From: Acidovorax sp.
Lineage (GTDB): Bacteria; Pseudomonadota; Gammaproteobacteria; Burkholderiales; Burkholderiaceae_C
Reading direction: 5' to 3'
DNA: 36,617 nucleotides
NCBI RefSeq assembly: GCF_022763525.1
Contig: NZ_JALEGG010000022.1
Span: forward strand, 1-36,617
Positions 24,560 to 33,375 of the stretch are shown here, in pieces. The position numbers and the translations under genes were made by a program. Position 1 is the stretch's first letter, and the number at the start of each line of letters is the position of its first letter. The notes under the pieces were generated by a model. That model did not search any database and had not been told where the DNA came from. It saw only the letters and a program-made list of their open reading frames with translations.

Positions 24560-26968
24560 TTACCTCTTCCAAGAACGCAGCAGCAACGCATTGGTCACCA
24601 CACTCACGCTGCTGAGGGCCATAGCTGCTCCTGCCACCATGGGATTCAACAGTCCAAATGCAGCCAAGGGGATCCCGACCACGTTGTACGCGAATGCCCA
24701 GAAAAGGTTCTGACGGATCTTTGCGTACGTGCGCCGGGAGATGTCGATGGCATCTGCGATCAACGCGGGGTCACCACGCATCAGCGTGATCCCCGCAGCA
24801 TGCATGGCCACGTCGGTGCCCGTGGACATGGCAATTCCCACATTCGCCGCAGCCAGAGCGGGCGCGTCGTTGATGCCGTCACCTACCATCGCAACGTGCC
24901 TGCCACCTGACTTGAGCTGCGCCACGATATCCGCTTTGCCTTCCGGCAGCACATCAGCACGAACCTGATCGATGCCCAACGCGCTGGCTACTGCGCTTGC
25001 GCTTCCCTTGTTGTCCCCGGTGACCAGGACGGTCTTGATGCCCAGAGCATGTAGTTGGGCAATGGCCTGTTGTGAGCTGGGCTTCACTGTGTCTCCAAAT
25101 GCCAATAAACCCATCACCTCTGGCGCATCGGTCACGTCAGCCAACCAGGATACTGTGCGGCCCTCTTGTTGCATCTGTGCTGCAGCCCCGGTCAGACCGG
25201 CCATGTTGACACCCAACTCCTCCATATAACGTGTACTCCCGAGGCGGATCTGGCGTCCTTTGATGACAGCAGACATACCTCTGCCAGCGACCGCTGTGAC
25301 CTCAGTGGCACGAGGAACGGTCACACCCTGGGTGCGTGCAGCGTCCATCACGGCCTTGGCCAGTGGATGCTCGCTGCCGTTCTGAATGGCCGCAGCAAAC
25401 GGCAGTAACTGATCCTGGAGGCCTTCGGCAGGCATCGCAGCCGTCAAAGTGGGCTTCCCCTCGGTCAGGGTGCCGGTCTTGTCGAACGCCACGGTGTCGA
25501 TGCGGTGGGCAACCTCCAGTGCTTCTGCATCCTTGATCAGAATACCGTGGCGTGCTGCAACGCCGGTGCCCGCCATGATCGCGGTGGGAGTAGCCAAACC
25601 CAGCGCACAAGGGCACGCAATGACAAGTACCGCGACAGCATTGAGGATCGCCTGTTCCCAGTTGCCAGTGGCGAAGCCCCAGCCCATCAGTGTGATGGCA
25701 GCAAGGCCGAGCACCACGGGCACAAAGACCGCACTCACTTCATCAACAATCCGCTGGATGGGAGCCTTCTTCGCCTGCGCCGACTCAACCATCCGCACGA
25801 TGCGCGACAGAGTTGACTCTGTGCCAATCGCAGTCGTCCGTACCAACAACAAGCCCTCCGCGTTCACGGAGCCTCCCGTCACCTTGTCGCCGACGTGCTT
25901 CGCAACGGGCAGGCTCTCCCCGGTGATCAATGACTCATCCACCTGGCTTGCGCCTTCGATCACCGAGCCGTCTACCGGGACTCTCTCCCCTGGGCGGACA
26001 ACCACCGTATCACCTACTTTCACGCGTGAGAGTGGTAGATCCATGTCACCGGCATCGGTGCGCACACGCGCAATTTCTGGGCGCAGCGCATGCAGCGCCC
26101 GGATCGCTTCGGTGGTTTGTCGCTTGGCTCGGGCTTCCAGCCACTTCCCGAGGAGCACTAGCGTGACAATGACAGAGGAGGCTTCAAAGTACAGGTGGGG
26201 TGTGCCGTGCTCAGCGTGCTTGACCAGCAGGTACAGGCTCAAACCGAACCCGGCCGACGTACCCAATGCGACCAGCAGATCCATGTTGCCTGCGCCTGCA
26301 CGAAGAGCCTTCCAGCCAGCGCGGTAGAACCTCGCGCCCAGCCAGAACTGCACAGGCGTGGCCAGGGCCAGTTGAATCCAGCCGTTGAGTGTCCAGTCTT
26401 GACCGAACAGCATGCCAAGCATGGGCAATACCAGGGGGAAGGACAGACCAGCGGCTAGAGCGACAGGCCACCAGGGCGCCGACTGCTTGTCGTGTTCAGT
26501 GGCAGTGTTCGTATCCGCCACCTGCGCCTCATAGCCCGCCTTTACCACGGCGGCTACCAGGCGTTCGGGAGGCAATCCTGCATCGAAACGAACCTGCGCA
26601 CGCTCCGTGGCTAGATTGACTTCCGCATGCTTGACGCCTGGTACACCCTTCAGCGCTTTTTCGACACGTCCCACGCACGACGCGCAGGTCATCCCGCCGA
26701 TCAACAGCTCCACGGACTCTTCCGCTATTGCGTATCCAGCCTTTTCGACAGCCGCAGCCAAGGCCGGGACCGGCACCGTGGAGGCGGCAACCACGGAGGC
26801 GCGCTCAGTAGCAATATTCACGGTCACCTCACTGACCCCAGGGACGGCTTTGAGGGCCCTTTCAACCCGTCCAACGCAAGAGCCGCAGGTCATGCCAAGT
26901 ATCGGAAGATTCAGGTGTGCGATCGATAGTGAGGCGGACGGCCCCGCTTCATGGGCAGAGGTATTCAT
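24560..26968 (-). CDS. copA: Cu(I)-exporting P1B-type ATPase
   Basis: An 802-residue inner-membrane pump driving Cu(I) from cytoplasm to periplasm. Two N-terminal HMA domains carry GMTCGSC (Cys28, Cys31) and GMTCASC (Cys95, Cys98). The membrane metal site CPC is at 452-454, the phosphorylation motif DKTGT at 496-500, and the hinge [10 protein letters not shown] lies near the end. The last two helices have the YN and MALSS residues that define the Cu(I) class (P1B-1). ATG 26968 has a GGAG site 7 nt upstream; ATG 26980 and GTG 27034 are possible but less favoured. It is divergent from copZ across a gap with a MerR-type operator. Confidence 0.96.
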   Translation of the reverse strand: MNTSAHEAGPSASLSIAHLNLPILGMTCGSCVGRVERALKAVPGVSEVTVNIATERASVVAASTVPVPALAAAVEKAGYAIAEESVELLIGGMTCASCVGRVEKALKGVPGVKHAEVNLATERAQVRFDAGLPPERLVAAVVKAGYEAQVADTNTATEHDKQSAPWWPVALAAGLSFPLVLPMLGMLFGQDWTLNGWIQLALATPVQFWLGARFYRAGWKALRAGAGNMDLLVALGTSAGFGLSLYLLVKHAEHGTPHLYFEASSVIVTLVLLGKWLEARAKRQTTEAIRALHALRPEIARVRTDAGDMDLPLSRVKVGDTVVVRPGERVPVDGSVIEGASQVDESLITGESLPVAKHVGDKVTGGSVNAEGLLLVRTTAIGTESTLSRIVRMVESAQAKKAPIQRIVDEVSAVFVPVVLGLAAITLMGWGFATGNWEQAILNAVAVLVIACPCALGLATPTAIMAGTGVAARHGILIKDAEALEVAHRIDTVAFDKTGTLTEGKPTLTAAMPAEGLQDQLLPFAAAIQNGSEHPLAKAVMDAARTQGVTVPRATEVTAVAGRGMSAVIKGRQIRLGSTRYMEELGVNMAGLTGAAAQMQQEGRTVSWLADVTDAPEVMGLLAFGDTVKPSSQQAIAQLHALGIKTVLVTGDNKGSASAVASALGIDQVRADVLPEGKADIVAQLKSGGRHVAMVGDGINDAPALAAANVGIAMSTGTDVAMHAAGITLMRGDPALIADAIDISRRTYAKIRQNLFWAFAYNVVGIPLAAFGLLNPMVAGAAMALSSVSVVTNALLLRSWKR

Positions 26969-27087
26969 AGCAATCTCCATGTGGTGTTCAACTCCGGCGT
27001 TAACCGGCAGAGTTCGAACTTTCAGGGTTGACACGATGGGAGACGCAAGCGAGCCGGCGCTCCTTGTTTGAATATCTGTCTGGCCAC

Positions 27088-27118
27088 TTGACCTTGCCCC
27101 AGTGGCAAACCGGAGACT
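27088..27118 (+). promoter_or_regulatory. CueR-type promoter of copZ
   Basis: TTGACC (-35, 27088-27093) and GAGACT (-10, 27113-27118) are 19 bp apart, the over-long spacer typical of MerR-family promoters. The spacer holds the dyad TTGCC-N5-GGCAA (27094-27108). The dyad also faces copA on the other strand. Confidence 0.8.
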
Positions 27119-27151
27119 GAAAGCCTCTTAACTTTTTCCAAGAGGCGAAAA

Positions 27152-27343
27152 ATGCATGAATTCCAACTCCCCGACATGACCTGCGGACACTGCGCTGGTA
27201 TGGTGAGCCAGACGCTGCAGATGACAGACCCTGAATGCAAAGTGCAAGTGGACATGTCCAAACGTATGGTCACTGTGCAAAGTGCGGAAGATCGCAAGAC
27301 ACTGGTCGAGGTACTGACTGAAGCTGGATATCCGCCCGCCTGA
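27152..27343 (+). CDS. copZ: CopZ-like copper chaperone (HMA domain)
   Basis: A 63-residue protein made of one heavy-metal-associated domain with the ferredoxin-like fold. The Cu(I)-binding MTCGHC motif is at residues 9-14. It carries Cu(I) in the cytoplasm to the HMA domains of CopA and may exchange copper with CueR. ATG 27152 has an AGAGGCG site. The promoter just upstream is of the CueR type, so copper should induce it. It is divergent from copA and precedes cueR by about 100 bp. Confidence 0.92.
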   Translation: MHEFQLPDMTCGHCAGMVSQTLQMTDPECKVQVDMSKRMVTVQSAEDRKTLVEVLTEAGYPPA

Positions 27344-27376
27344 TCTAGGCTTTACAGAACGTAATATTCAGAGCGC

Positions 27377-27420
27377 TTGACATTGACACGGTGGTAAGGA
27401 TGAAAGTCCTTGCTACCGTG
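27377..27420 (+). promoter_or_regulatory. MerR-type promoter and stem-loop before cueR
   Basis: TTGACA (27377-27382) and GAAAGT (27402-27407) are 19 bp apart, as at copZ. In addition CACGGTGGTAAGGA (27387-27400) and TCCTTGCTACCGTG (27407-27420) form a 14-bp inverted repeat with two mismatches that become G-U pairs in RNA. Self-regulation by CueR is likely; the extra hairpin may also act in the transcript. Confidence 0.65.
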
Positions 27421-27444
27421 TTATTCCATTGCACAGGAGCATCC

Positions 27445-28005
27445 ATGACCACACTCATGAACATCGGCGATGCAGCCAAGGCGGCAGGCGTATCCGCCAA
27501 GATGATCCGCCACTACGAGCAAACAGGTTTGTTGCCGGAAGCCGAACGCAGCGAGGCCGGCTATCGAAAATACGGTGAACGTGAAGTCTCGGTACTGCGC
27601 TTCATCCGGCAGTCGCGCCGCCTCGGCTTCTCCATGCCCCAGATTGCAGAGCTGATCGGCCAATGGGGCGACACACACCGCACCAGTCGGCAGGTCAAAG
27701 CGATTGCCGAGCGCCATCTGGCAGATCTGGAGGAGAAGCTGCGGGAGATTATCGAGATGAAATCAGCGTTGGAGCAGTTGGTTTCTGTGTGCGCTGGCGA
27801 CGACCACTCGAACTGCGCAATTCTTGACAACCTGGCGGCGGACAGTCCCTCGAAGCCCAACCACAACGCAAGTTTCGTCAAGCCGACTCGGCGCGGAGCC
27901 AAGGTTTCCAGAGCGCACTCTGGTGTGACCGACACGCCGACGAACAGCCATCTAGACCTTATGACGTGGATGCGCGGAGTCCACGTACATCGAAGCGGGC
28001 ACTGA
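27445..28005 (+). CDS. cueR: CueR-type copper-responsive MerR regulator
   Basis: A 186-residue MerR-family activator. The winged helix-turn-helix occupies residues 1-70 (MNIGDAAKAAGVSAKMIRHYEQTGLLPEAERSEAGYR), then a dimer coiled coil (about 78-115). The metal loop has Cys116 and Cys124 spaced as Cys112 and Cys120 in E. coli CueR (CAGDDHSNC). Family members usually end soon after; this one runs on for about 55 residues that look unstructured and basic, with several His. The tail may come from a frameshift or lost stop. ATG 27445 has a CAGGAG site. It should activate copZ, copA and itself when Cu(I) rises. Confidence 0.93.
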   Translation: MTTLMNIGDAAKAAGVSAKMIRHYEQTGLLPEAERSEAGYRKYGEREVSVLRFIRQSRRLGFSMPQIAELIGQWGDTHRTSRQVKAIAERHLADLEEKLREIIEMKSALEQLVSVCAGDDHSNCAILDNLAADSPSKPNHNASFVKPTRRGAKVSRAHSGVTDTPTNSHLDLMTWMRGVHVHRSGH

Positions 28006-28070
28006 ACTAGGCCCTGAGGGGGCTTGCGAAGCCATCACCTTGCACCACTTTTGCGGCCCGCCCGTTTGCA

Positions 28071-28364
28071 TTACTTAGGCGTGGAGCCCGGAGTGGCTTC
28101 CTTGTGCGGCATGGCTTCACGCGCATTGGCCTTTTCCTGACCTCGGGCTTCGGCCTTGCTGGTGTCCGCAAGGCCAGAGCCTTCACCCCGCGCTGTACCG
28201 CCATCCTTGGTCCGCTTCACACCGGTTGCAGGACGCGCTTTCTTGTGGTCTTCGCCATGCGCTTGCGCCTTGGAGTTGGTATAGGGCGTGGCTTCCTGGG
28301 TGTCGCCAGCGGCAAATGCGGACGATGCTGTTGTCATGGCCAGGGCAATAAGGAGCGTTTTCAT
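28071..28364 (-). CDS. Small secreted Lys/Ala/Glu-rich protein of unknown function
   Basis: A 97-residue protein with a clear signal peptide (MKTLLIALAMTTASSAFA, cleaved before AGD). The mature part is hydrophilic, rich in Lys, Ala, Glu, Gly and His, and probably disordered. No domain recognised. It is the last gene of the presumed copper operon, 77 bp after the CusF-like gene, and starts at ATG 28364 with an AAGGAG site. A periplasmic role in metal tolerance is inferred from position only. Confidence 0.7.
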   Translation of the reverse strand: MKTLLIALAMTTASSAFAAGDTQEATPYTNSKAQAHGEDHKKARPATGVKRTKDGGTARGEGSGLADTSKAEARGQEKANAREAMPHKEATPGSTPK

Positions 28365-28441
28365 GATTTTTCCTTGGTGGGTTGACGTGCGAACAGAAGA
28401 GCGCCCCCTTTCTTGAGGGCGCGGCGAGGCACTCCTTGTGC

Positions 28442-28783
28442 TTACTTGGCAGGCTCGATGGCGGTGACGACCATCTTTCCGCCCTCGTTGATCACCATGA
28501 AGCGGATCTTGTCGCCGACCTGCGCTTTGTCGAGCAGGGCCTTGTCCTTGGCTGTGAACACCATGGTCATCCCCGGCATCTCCAAGTGCTTGATATCGCC
28601 ATGCTTGATGGTGATTTTTCCGGCGTCCTTGTCGATCTTGCGCACCTCTCCATCGGTCATGGAGGCTGCGGTCGTGGTTGCGGCTTTACCGGCGTCTCCA
28701 GCGGCCTGCGCCACGGCCGACAGCGGCATGAGAGTGACCAGCGACAACATAGCGCCGATCAATAAAGTGTTTGCGTTTTTCAT
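28442..28783 (-). CDS. CusF-like periplasmic copper-binding protein
   Basis: A 113-residue protein with an N-terminal signal peptide (cut near residue 28) and a small OB-fold CusF domain. CusF binds Cu(I) or Ag(I) through one His and two Met, with a nearby Trp. Here His61, Met72 and Met74 align with those ligands, while the Trp position holds Met69 (LEMPGMTMVF), giving a possible third Met. E. coli CusF hands copper to CusB, but no cusB is in the window. It sits between the cupredoxin and a small unknown secreted protein in the operon. Confidence 0.88.
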   Translation of the reverse strand: MKNANTLLIGAMLSLVTLMPLSAVAQAAGDAGKAATTTAASMTDGEVRKIDKDAGKITIKHGDIKHLEMPGMTMVFTAKDKALLDKAQVGDKIRFMVINEGGKMVVTAIEPAK

Positions 28784-28821
28784 ACGAGCTCCTTGTTCAA
28801 TTGCGTGCAGGGATTCCCCGA

Positions 28822-29325
28822 TTACTTCTTGACCACCGTGACCTGACCCTTCATGCCAGCGTCGTAGTGGCCTGGGTACAGGCAGGCGAACTTCACTTCA
28901 CCAGCCTTGGTGAACTGCCAGATGATTTCGCCTTGCTTGCCGGGGGCCAGCGACACCTTGCTGGGTTCGTCATGCTCCATGTCCGGGAACTTCTTCATCG
29001 TCTCGTAGTGTTCCTTGAGTTCGGCATCGGTGCCCATGCTGAACTCGTGTTTGACCTGGCCACTGTTCTTGATCACGAACCTGACGGTTTCGCCCTGCTT
29101 GACGGAGATCGCAGCGGGCGTGAAGCGCATGTTGTCCGTCATGTCCACGTTGATCGTGCGGCTAACACGGGAAGCCTTGCCGGGCTGACCAATGGCCGAT
29201 TCAGCGCTGCCGTGGCCGTGGGCGCCACCGCCGTCATGGCCACCGCCGTGGTTGCCACCGGCGAAGCTGTTGAAGGACAGGGCCACCAGGGCGGAGGCGG
29301 CGATCAGGGAAAGAGTGCGTTTCAT
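28822..29325 (-). CDS. Periplasmic cupredoxin (plastocyanin/azurin-like)
   Basis: A 167-residue blue-copper-type protein. A signal peptide (residues 1-22) is followed by a Gly/His-rich linker with six His (about 23-40) and then a cupredoxin domain. The type 1 copper ligands are all present: His93 (VKHEFSMG), Cys148, His153 and Met158 (ACLYPGHYDAGM). It could buffer periplasmic copper or pass electrons to the multicopper oxidase encoded 35 bp upstream in the same operon. The His-rich linker adds further metal-binding potential. ATG 29325 is clear. Confidence 0.92.
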   Translation of the reverse strand: MKRTLSLIAASALVALSFNSFAGGNHGGGHDGGGAHGHGSAESAIGQPGKASRVSRTINVDMTDNMRFTPAAISVKQGETVRFVIKNSGQVKHEFSMGTDAELKEHYETMKKFPDMEHDEPSKVSLAPGKQGEIIWQFTKAGEVKFACLYPGHYDAGMKGQVTVVKK

Positions 29326-29360
29326 AGTTACCTTGGGTTGTGGATGAGGAAAGGAGGCGA

Positions 29361-30773
29361 TCAGTGGCCGCTGTGCGAAGACGGCTTTTTGACCTTGACG
29401 ACAGTGTCCGAACTGGACTTCTCTTTGCGGGGCATGGACTGGCCGCCCTCGGCTTTGAAGCGGGCAGGCTCCGCCATCGGACCGGTGTACTCATACGCCA
29501 CCGTGCCCTCCGGGTTTTTGTACCAACCCGGGTTCTTGTAGTCGCCTGGCTTCTGGTCGCGGCGCACCTTCAGGACACTGAACATGCCACCCATCTCCAC
29601 CGAGCCGAAGGGGCCTTCCCCGGTCATCATGGGGACGGTGTTGTCCGGAATGGGCATCTCCATCTCGGTCATGTCCGCCATGCCCCGTTCGCCCATGACC
29701 ATGTAGTCGGGAATCAGGTTGTTGATCTTCTTGGCCACGCCCCGGTGGTCTACGCCAATCATGGTGGGAATGTCGTGACCCATTGCGTTCATGGTGTGGT
29801 GGCTCTTGTGGCAGTGGAATGCCCAGTCACCTTCTTCGTCCGCGAGGAACTCGATCTGGCGCATCTGGCCCACGGCCACGTCGGTGGTCACTTCATAGAG
29901 ACGTGTGCTCTTGGGTGTAGGACCACCATCCGTGCCCGTCACCAAGAACTCGTGACCGTGCAAGTGCATCGGGTGGTTGGTCATGGTGAGGTTGCCGATG
30001 CGAATGCGCACCTTGTCATTGAGCCGGACGTTCAAGGAGTCGATGCCGGGAAAGATGCGGCTGTTCCATGTCCACAGATTGAAGTTCAGCATTTCCGCCA
30101 CTTTGGGCGTTGCGGCCCCTGGCTCAATGTCATAGGCACTGAGCAGGAAGCAAAAGTCTCGATTCACTTCATCAATCAGCGGATGCTTGGCCTTGGGGTG
30201 CGTGATCCAGAAGCCCATCATGCCCATGGCCATCTGGGTCATTTCATCGGCATGCGGGTGGTACATGAAGGTGCCCGGACGGCGTGCGACAAACTCGTAG
30301 ACGAAGGTCTTGCCCGACTGGATCGCGGGTTGGTTCAAGCCCGCGACGCCGTCCATGCCGTTGGGCAAACGCTGTCCATGCCAGTGGATGCTGGTGTGCT
30401 CGGGCAACTTGTTGGTCACAAAAATGCGAACGCGATCGCCTTCCACGACTTCGATGGTGGGACCGGGACTCTGGCCGTTGTAGCCCCACAGGTGGGCCTT
30501 GAAGCCTGGGGCCATTTCGCGCACGACGGGTTCTGCCACTAAGTGGAACTCTTTGACCCCCTGGTTCATGCGCCAGGGCAGCGTCCAGCCGTTGAGCGTG
30601 ACTACCGGGTTGTAGGGGCGCCCGGAGTTGGGAACCAAGGGGGCCATGGTGTCGGCGCTGCCCTGGAAAATGGGCTCTGGCAGTGCGGCCATCGCCACGC
30701 GGCTCACACTCGCTGCGGCCACTGCCCCTCCGGCAATGCCCGCAAACCGGAAAAAATCTCGTCTTGAATTCAT
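29361..30773 (-). CDS. Tat-exported multicopper oxidase
   Basis: A 470-residue periplasmic oxidase that couples substrate (probably Cu(I)) oxidation to reduction of O2. The N-terminus has the twin-arginine motif SRRDFF, so it is exported folded. All four copper-site motifs are present: HWHG (130-133), HPH (172-174), HPMHLHGH (267-274) and HCHKSHHTMNAM (320-331), giving type 1 ligands Cys321, His326 and Met331 and a full trinuclear set. Met-rich segments (DEMTQMAMGMMGF) suggest Cu(I) handling. It is shorter than plasmid-borne PcoA/CopA, hence no symbol is assigned. It lies between the TolC-family gene and the cupredoxin gene. Confidence 0.94.
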   Translation of the reverse strand: MNSRRDFFRFAGIAGGAVAAASVSRVAMAALPEPIFQGSADTMAPLVPNSGRPYNPVVTLNGWTLPWRMNQGVKEFHLVAEPVVREMAPGFKAHLWGYNGQSPGPTIEVVEGDRVRIFVTNKLPEHTSIHWHGQRLPNGMDGVAGLNQPAIQSGKTFVYEFVARRPGTFMYHPHADEMTQMAMGMMGFWITHPKAKHPLIDEVNRDFCFLLSAYDIEPGAATPKVAEMLNFNLWTWNSRIFPGIDSLNVRLNDKVRIRIGNLTMTNHPMHLHGHEFLVTGTDGGPTPKSTRLYEVTTDVAVGQMRQIEFLADEEGDWAFHCHKSHHTMNAMGHDIPTMIGVDHRGVAKKINNLIPDYMVMGERGMADMTEMEMPIPDNTVPMMTGEGPFGSVEMGGMFSVLKVRRDQKPGDYKNPGWYKNPEGTVAYEYTGPMAEPARFKAEGGQSMPRKEKSSSDTVVKVKKPSSHSGH

Positions 30774-30791
30774 GTTGGTTTCCTTGGGGGA

Positions 30792-32228
30792 TCAGTGGCC
30801 GGCACCAGCTTCCGCAGCTGCGGCGCCGCCGCTACCCGCGACGCCAGCGCTCGTGGGTTTTCCGATGAGAGAGGCCTGCAGCGCCGCGTCCGCCAGCCAA
30901 AACTGTTGTTCTGCATTCAGAGCAGCCATCACCGAGCTGACCTGATCGCGGGAGTCCGCCAGCAATTCGAAGACGCTGATCAGCATCCCGTTGTAGCGAA
31001 GCTGGTTTTCTTCGGAGATGACTTTTCGCAGTGGGATCACCTCATCGCGGTAGTGGCGGGCGATGTCGTAGGCAGTGCGGTAGGCCGAGTAGCTTTCGCG
31101 CAGATTCGACCCCGCAGCGCGGGCGGTGGCCTCTAGGCGGCTGGCTGCCGCCAGCGTCTGTGCATTCATGGCATCGCGCCGCAAACCGCCCCAGTCGAAG
31201 ATCGGAAGCTGCAGGCTGACCTCAAAACCACGACGTGTCGAGTGGGTGCCCTCTGTCCCATCGAACACCGAGTCTCGCCGCACGCCCAGCTCGATGTCCG
31301 TGAAGGTCGTGATCGTGTTCCAGCCTTGCGCGCGTGCGGCTGCGTCGTAGTCGGCCTTCGCGATCTGCAGATCCAGTCGCCCCTTGGACGCCTGGCGGCC
31401 TGCATCCAAAGGAGAAAGCGGCTCCTTGGGCAGCGCAGGCAAGCGCTCCGGCAGCTTGAGTTCCTTCGCCTGGCTATCGTCCAGGCCCAGCAGTCGGACC
31501 AATTCCTCGCGTGCTGCGGTGACCTGGTGCTGGGCGCTGGCCAACTGGGTTGCCGTGTCGGCATAGAACGCTTGCTGGCGGGCACGTTCAAGCTTGTTGA
31601 AGTTACCCACCGCCTGCATGCGCTTGGACAGCTCTGCACTGGCCTGGGCGCTGGCAACGACCTGCTGGGTATAGGTGAGCGTCTGTTGCGCCGCAACGGC
31701 GCGCACCCACGACTGCCGGACCTGCGTGACTTGGTCCACCACGTCGCTGCTCAGGCGTAACTGGGCTTGTTTGATGCGCTGATCAGCGATGCTTTTACGC
31801 ATGGGCAGCGTCAGCAGGTCCAGTAGGCCAAACGACAACAGGCGCCCGATCTCAGTTTCGCTGCCCAGGCGAACGCGCTCCAAGGTCAAAATCGGGTTGG
31901 CAATACGGCCCGATTGCGCTGCGTTAGAGGCATCTGCCCAGTTTTGCGCGACGATCGCTTGCAGCGACGGGCTGTTGACCAACGCGAGCTGCACGGCATC
32001 TTTTTGGCTGAGCGGCTTGGCCAGCAGATCTGAGGCGCGCTGGCGCAAGGCATCTCGTTCGTTCTGACCCCGTGCCAAAGTGAGCTGACCGTCCGTGAAG
32101 CCGCCTGTGGCTGCGTTGGCGCTGGAGAGGTTTTGCTCCAAATTCACACTGGCGCAGCCAGACAAAACGGTGACGGCGGCCACAACGACCATTAGTTTGG
32201 CGCGGGGCATGCGCAAGGGGCGGCTCAT
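30792..32228 (-). CDS. TolC/CusC-family outer membrane lipoprotein
   Basis: A 478-residue outer-membrane channel component. A lipoprotein signal ends in LSGC with Cys25 as the lipidation site. The body has the two internally repeated helical-barrel halves of the family, with long Ala/Gln/Leu-rich helices and QLPIFDWGGLRRDAMNAQ near the second barrel entry. The C-terminus is Gly/Ala-rich. It would export metal with an RND pump and adaptor, but no CusA or CusB is encoded here. The start ATG overlaps the stop of the upstream small gene by 4 bp. Genes for the oxidase, cupredoxin and CusF-like protein follow. Confidence 0.92.
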   Translation of the reverse strand: MSRPLRMPRAKLMVVVAAVTVLSGCASVNLEQNLSSANAATGGFTDGQLTLARGQNERDALRQRASDLLAKPLSQKDAVQLALVNSPSLQAIVAQNWADASNAAQSGRIANPILTLERVRLGSETEIGRLLSFGLLDLLTLPMRKSIADQRIKQAQLRLSSDVVDQVTQVRQSWVRAVAAQQTLTYTQQVVASAQASAELSKRMQAVGNFNKLERARQQAFYADTATQLASAQHQVTAAREELVRLLGLDDSQAKELKLPERLPALPKEPLSPLDAGRQASKGRLDLQIAKADYDAAARAQGWNTITTFTDIELGVRRDSVFDGTEGTHSTRRGFEVSLQLPIFDWGGLRRDAMNAQTLAAASRLEATARAAGSNLRESYSAYRTAYDIARHYRDEVIPLRKVISEENQLRYNGMLISVFELLADSRDQVSSVMAALNAEQQFWLADAALQASLIGKPTSAGVAGSGGAAAAEAGAGH

Positions 32229-32542
32229 TGCTTGCCTCCACGGTGTGCGTCATGCCCTTGTGCGGGCTGCTCCTGGCCAGGCGCGGAAGGTGCCTGGCGC
32301 ATTTCCTTGGCGTAGGTGCGCCATCCACCGATTTCGCCGACCTTGTCGTTGGCGGCCTTCCAGGGCTGTACGGGTTGGTCTTTGTACGCGTCAAAGCCAG
32401 CCAGGGCTGATCGGTATGACAGCTGATACTCCACCTTGGCGGTGTCTGCCTCGGGCATTTGGGCAAATGCCATGGACGGCGCCACTAGCGCGGCGGCCAG
32501 CCAGCGGCTTGAGATAGGTCGTGAAAGCCAGGAATTTTTCAT
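32225..32542 (-). CDS. Small periplasmic protein, first gene of the copper operon
   Basis: A 105-residue protein with a signal peptide (cut after AFA, near residue 27). A conserved-looking middle (YRSALAGFDAYKDQPVQPWKAAND, then IGGWRTYAKEM) precedes a His/Gln-rich tail. I recall such small proteins just before TolC-family genes in beta-proteobacterial copper loci, but I know of no assigned function. Its stop overlaps the start of the TolC-family gene, so the two are coupled. The divergent region upstream holds a CopR-type box. Confidence 0.78.
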   Translation of the reverse strand: MKNSWLSRPISSRWLAAALVAPSMAFAQMPEADTAKVEYQLSYRSALAGFDAYKDQPVQPWKAANDKVGEIGGWRTYAKEMRQAPSAPGQEQPAQGHDAHRGGKQ

Positions 32543-32610
32543 GAGTTCACCATGCGTTCTTGATGCAACGCATTGTGTGAGCCCACGGCTTCCGTGGACA
32601 TAACGGCTTC

Positions 32611-32626
32611 ATTACATCTTTGTCAT
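32611..32626. promoter_or_regulatory. CopR/CusR-type box
   Basis: ATTACA (32611-32616), TCTT, TGTCAT (32621-32626): an inverted repeat matching the ATGACA-N4-TGTCAT layout of the E. coli CusR box with one change. It lies between copR and the divergent copper operon and can serve both. A separate hairpin CCACGG/CCGTGG (32583-32597) lies nearby. Confidence 0.75.
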
Positions 32627-32688
32627 GTGCACGAAAGCCTGTGATCTGGAGGCACACTTGCGGCCATTCGCAGTGCCAGGGGGACCCC

Positions 32689-33375
32689 GTGAAGATTTTG
32701 GTCGTTGAAGATGAAGTCAAAACCGGCGAGTACCTGCGCCAGGGGTTGCGCGAAGCTGGCTTCAATGCCGATCTGGTCCATAACGGGGTGGATGGTCTGC
32801 ACCTTGCCCAGGAAGGTGACTACGACCTGGTGATCTTGGATGTCATGCTCCCTGGGATGGACGGCTGGCAGGTGCTCACGAATCTGCGCCGCCACGGCCA
32901 GGAGATGCCGGTGCTATTCCTCACCGCCAAGGATCAGGTACAGGACCGGATCAAAGGTCTGGAGCTGGGTGCGGATGATTACCTGGTCAAGCCGTTTTCC
33001 TTTGCGGAATTGCTGGCACGGGTGCGGACCATCTTGCGGCGCGGACGAAACGGCACCGAGGTGACTTTGCTGCAGGTGGCTGATCTGGAACTCGACCTCC
33101 TGCGCCGGCGGGTCATCCGCTCAGGCAAGCGTATCGACCTGACTGCCAAGGAGTTTGGACTGCTGGAGCTGTTGATGCGCCGCCAAGGGGAAGTGCTGCC
33201 CCGTTCCTTGATCGCATCACAGGTCTGGGACATGAATTTCGACAGCGACTCCAATGTGATCGAGGTGGCGATGCGACGGCTGCGCGCCAAAGTGGATGAT
33301 GCCTACGAAGTCAAGCTGATCCAGACGGTCCGAGGCATGGGGTATGTGCTTGAGACTCCCGAGGAGAGTGCGTGA
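32689..33375 (+). CDS. copR: Copper-responsive response regulator (OmpR family)
   Basis: A 228-residue two-component regulator. The receiver domain has phospho-acceptor Asp51 ([13 protein letters not shown]), the acidic pair Glu7-Asp8 and the [26 protein letters not shown] switch region. The C-terminal winged helix ends [35 protein letters not shown], typical of CopR/CusR/PcoR. The start is GTG 32689 with a CAGGGGGA site; the frame is open further upstream but not conserved. It overlaps copS by 4 bp. It should bind the box at 32611 and activate the divergent operon. Confidence 0.94.
   Translation: MKILVVEDEVKTGEYLRQGLREAGFNADLVHNGVDGLHLAQEGDYDLVILDVMLPGMDGWQVLTNLRRHGQEMPVLFLTAKDQVQDRIKGLELGADDYLVKPFSFAELLARVRTILRRGRNGTEVTLLQVADLELDLLRRRVIRSGKRIDLTAKEFGLLELLMRRQGEVLPRSLIASQVWDMNFDSDSNVIEVAMRRLRAKVDDAYEVKLIQTVRGMGYVLETPEESA

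Noticed and set aside
28755-28770. AATAAAGT inside the CusF-like gene as another Tn7-type site
   Set aside because: A single copy inside the signal-peptide codons, without a repeat or terminal TG; chance occurrence.
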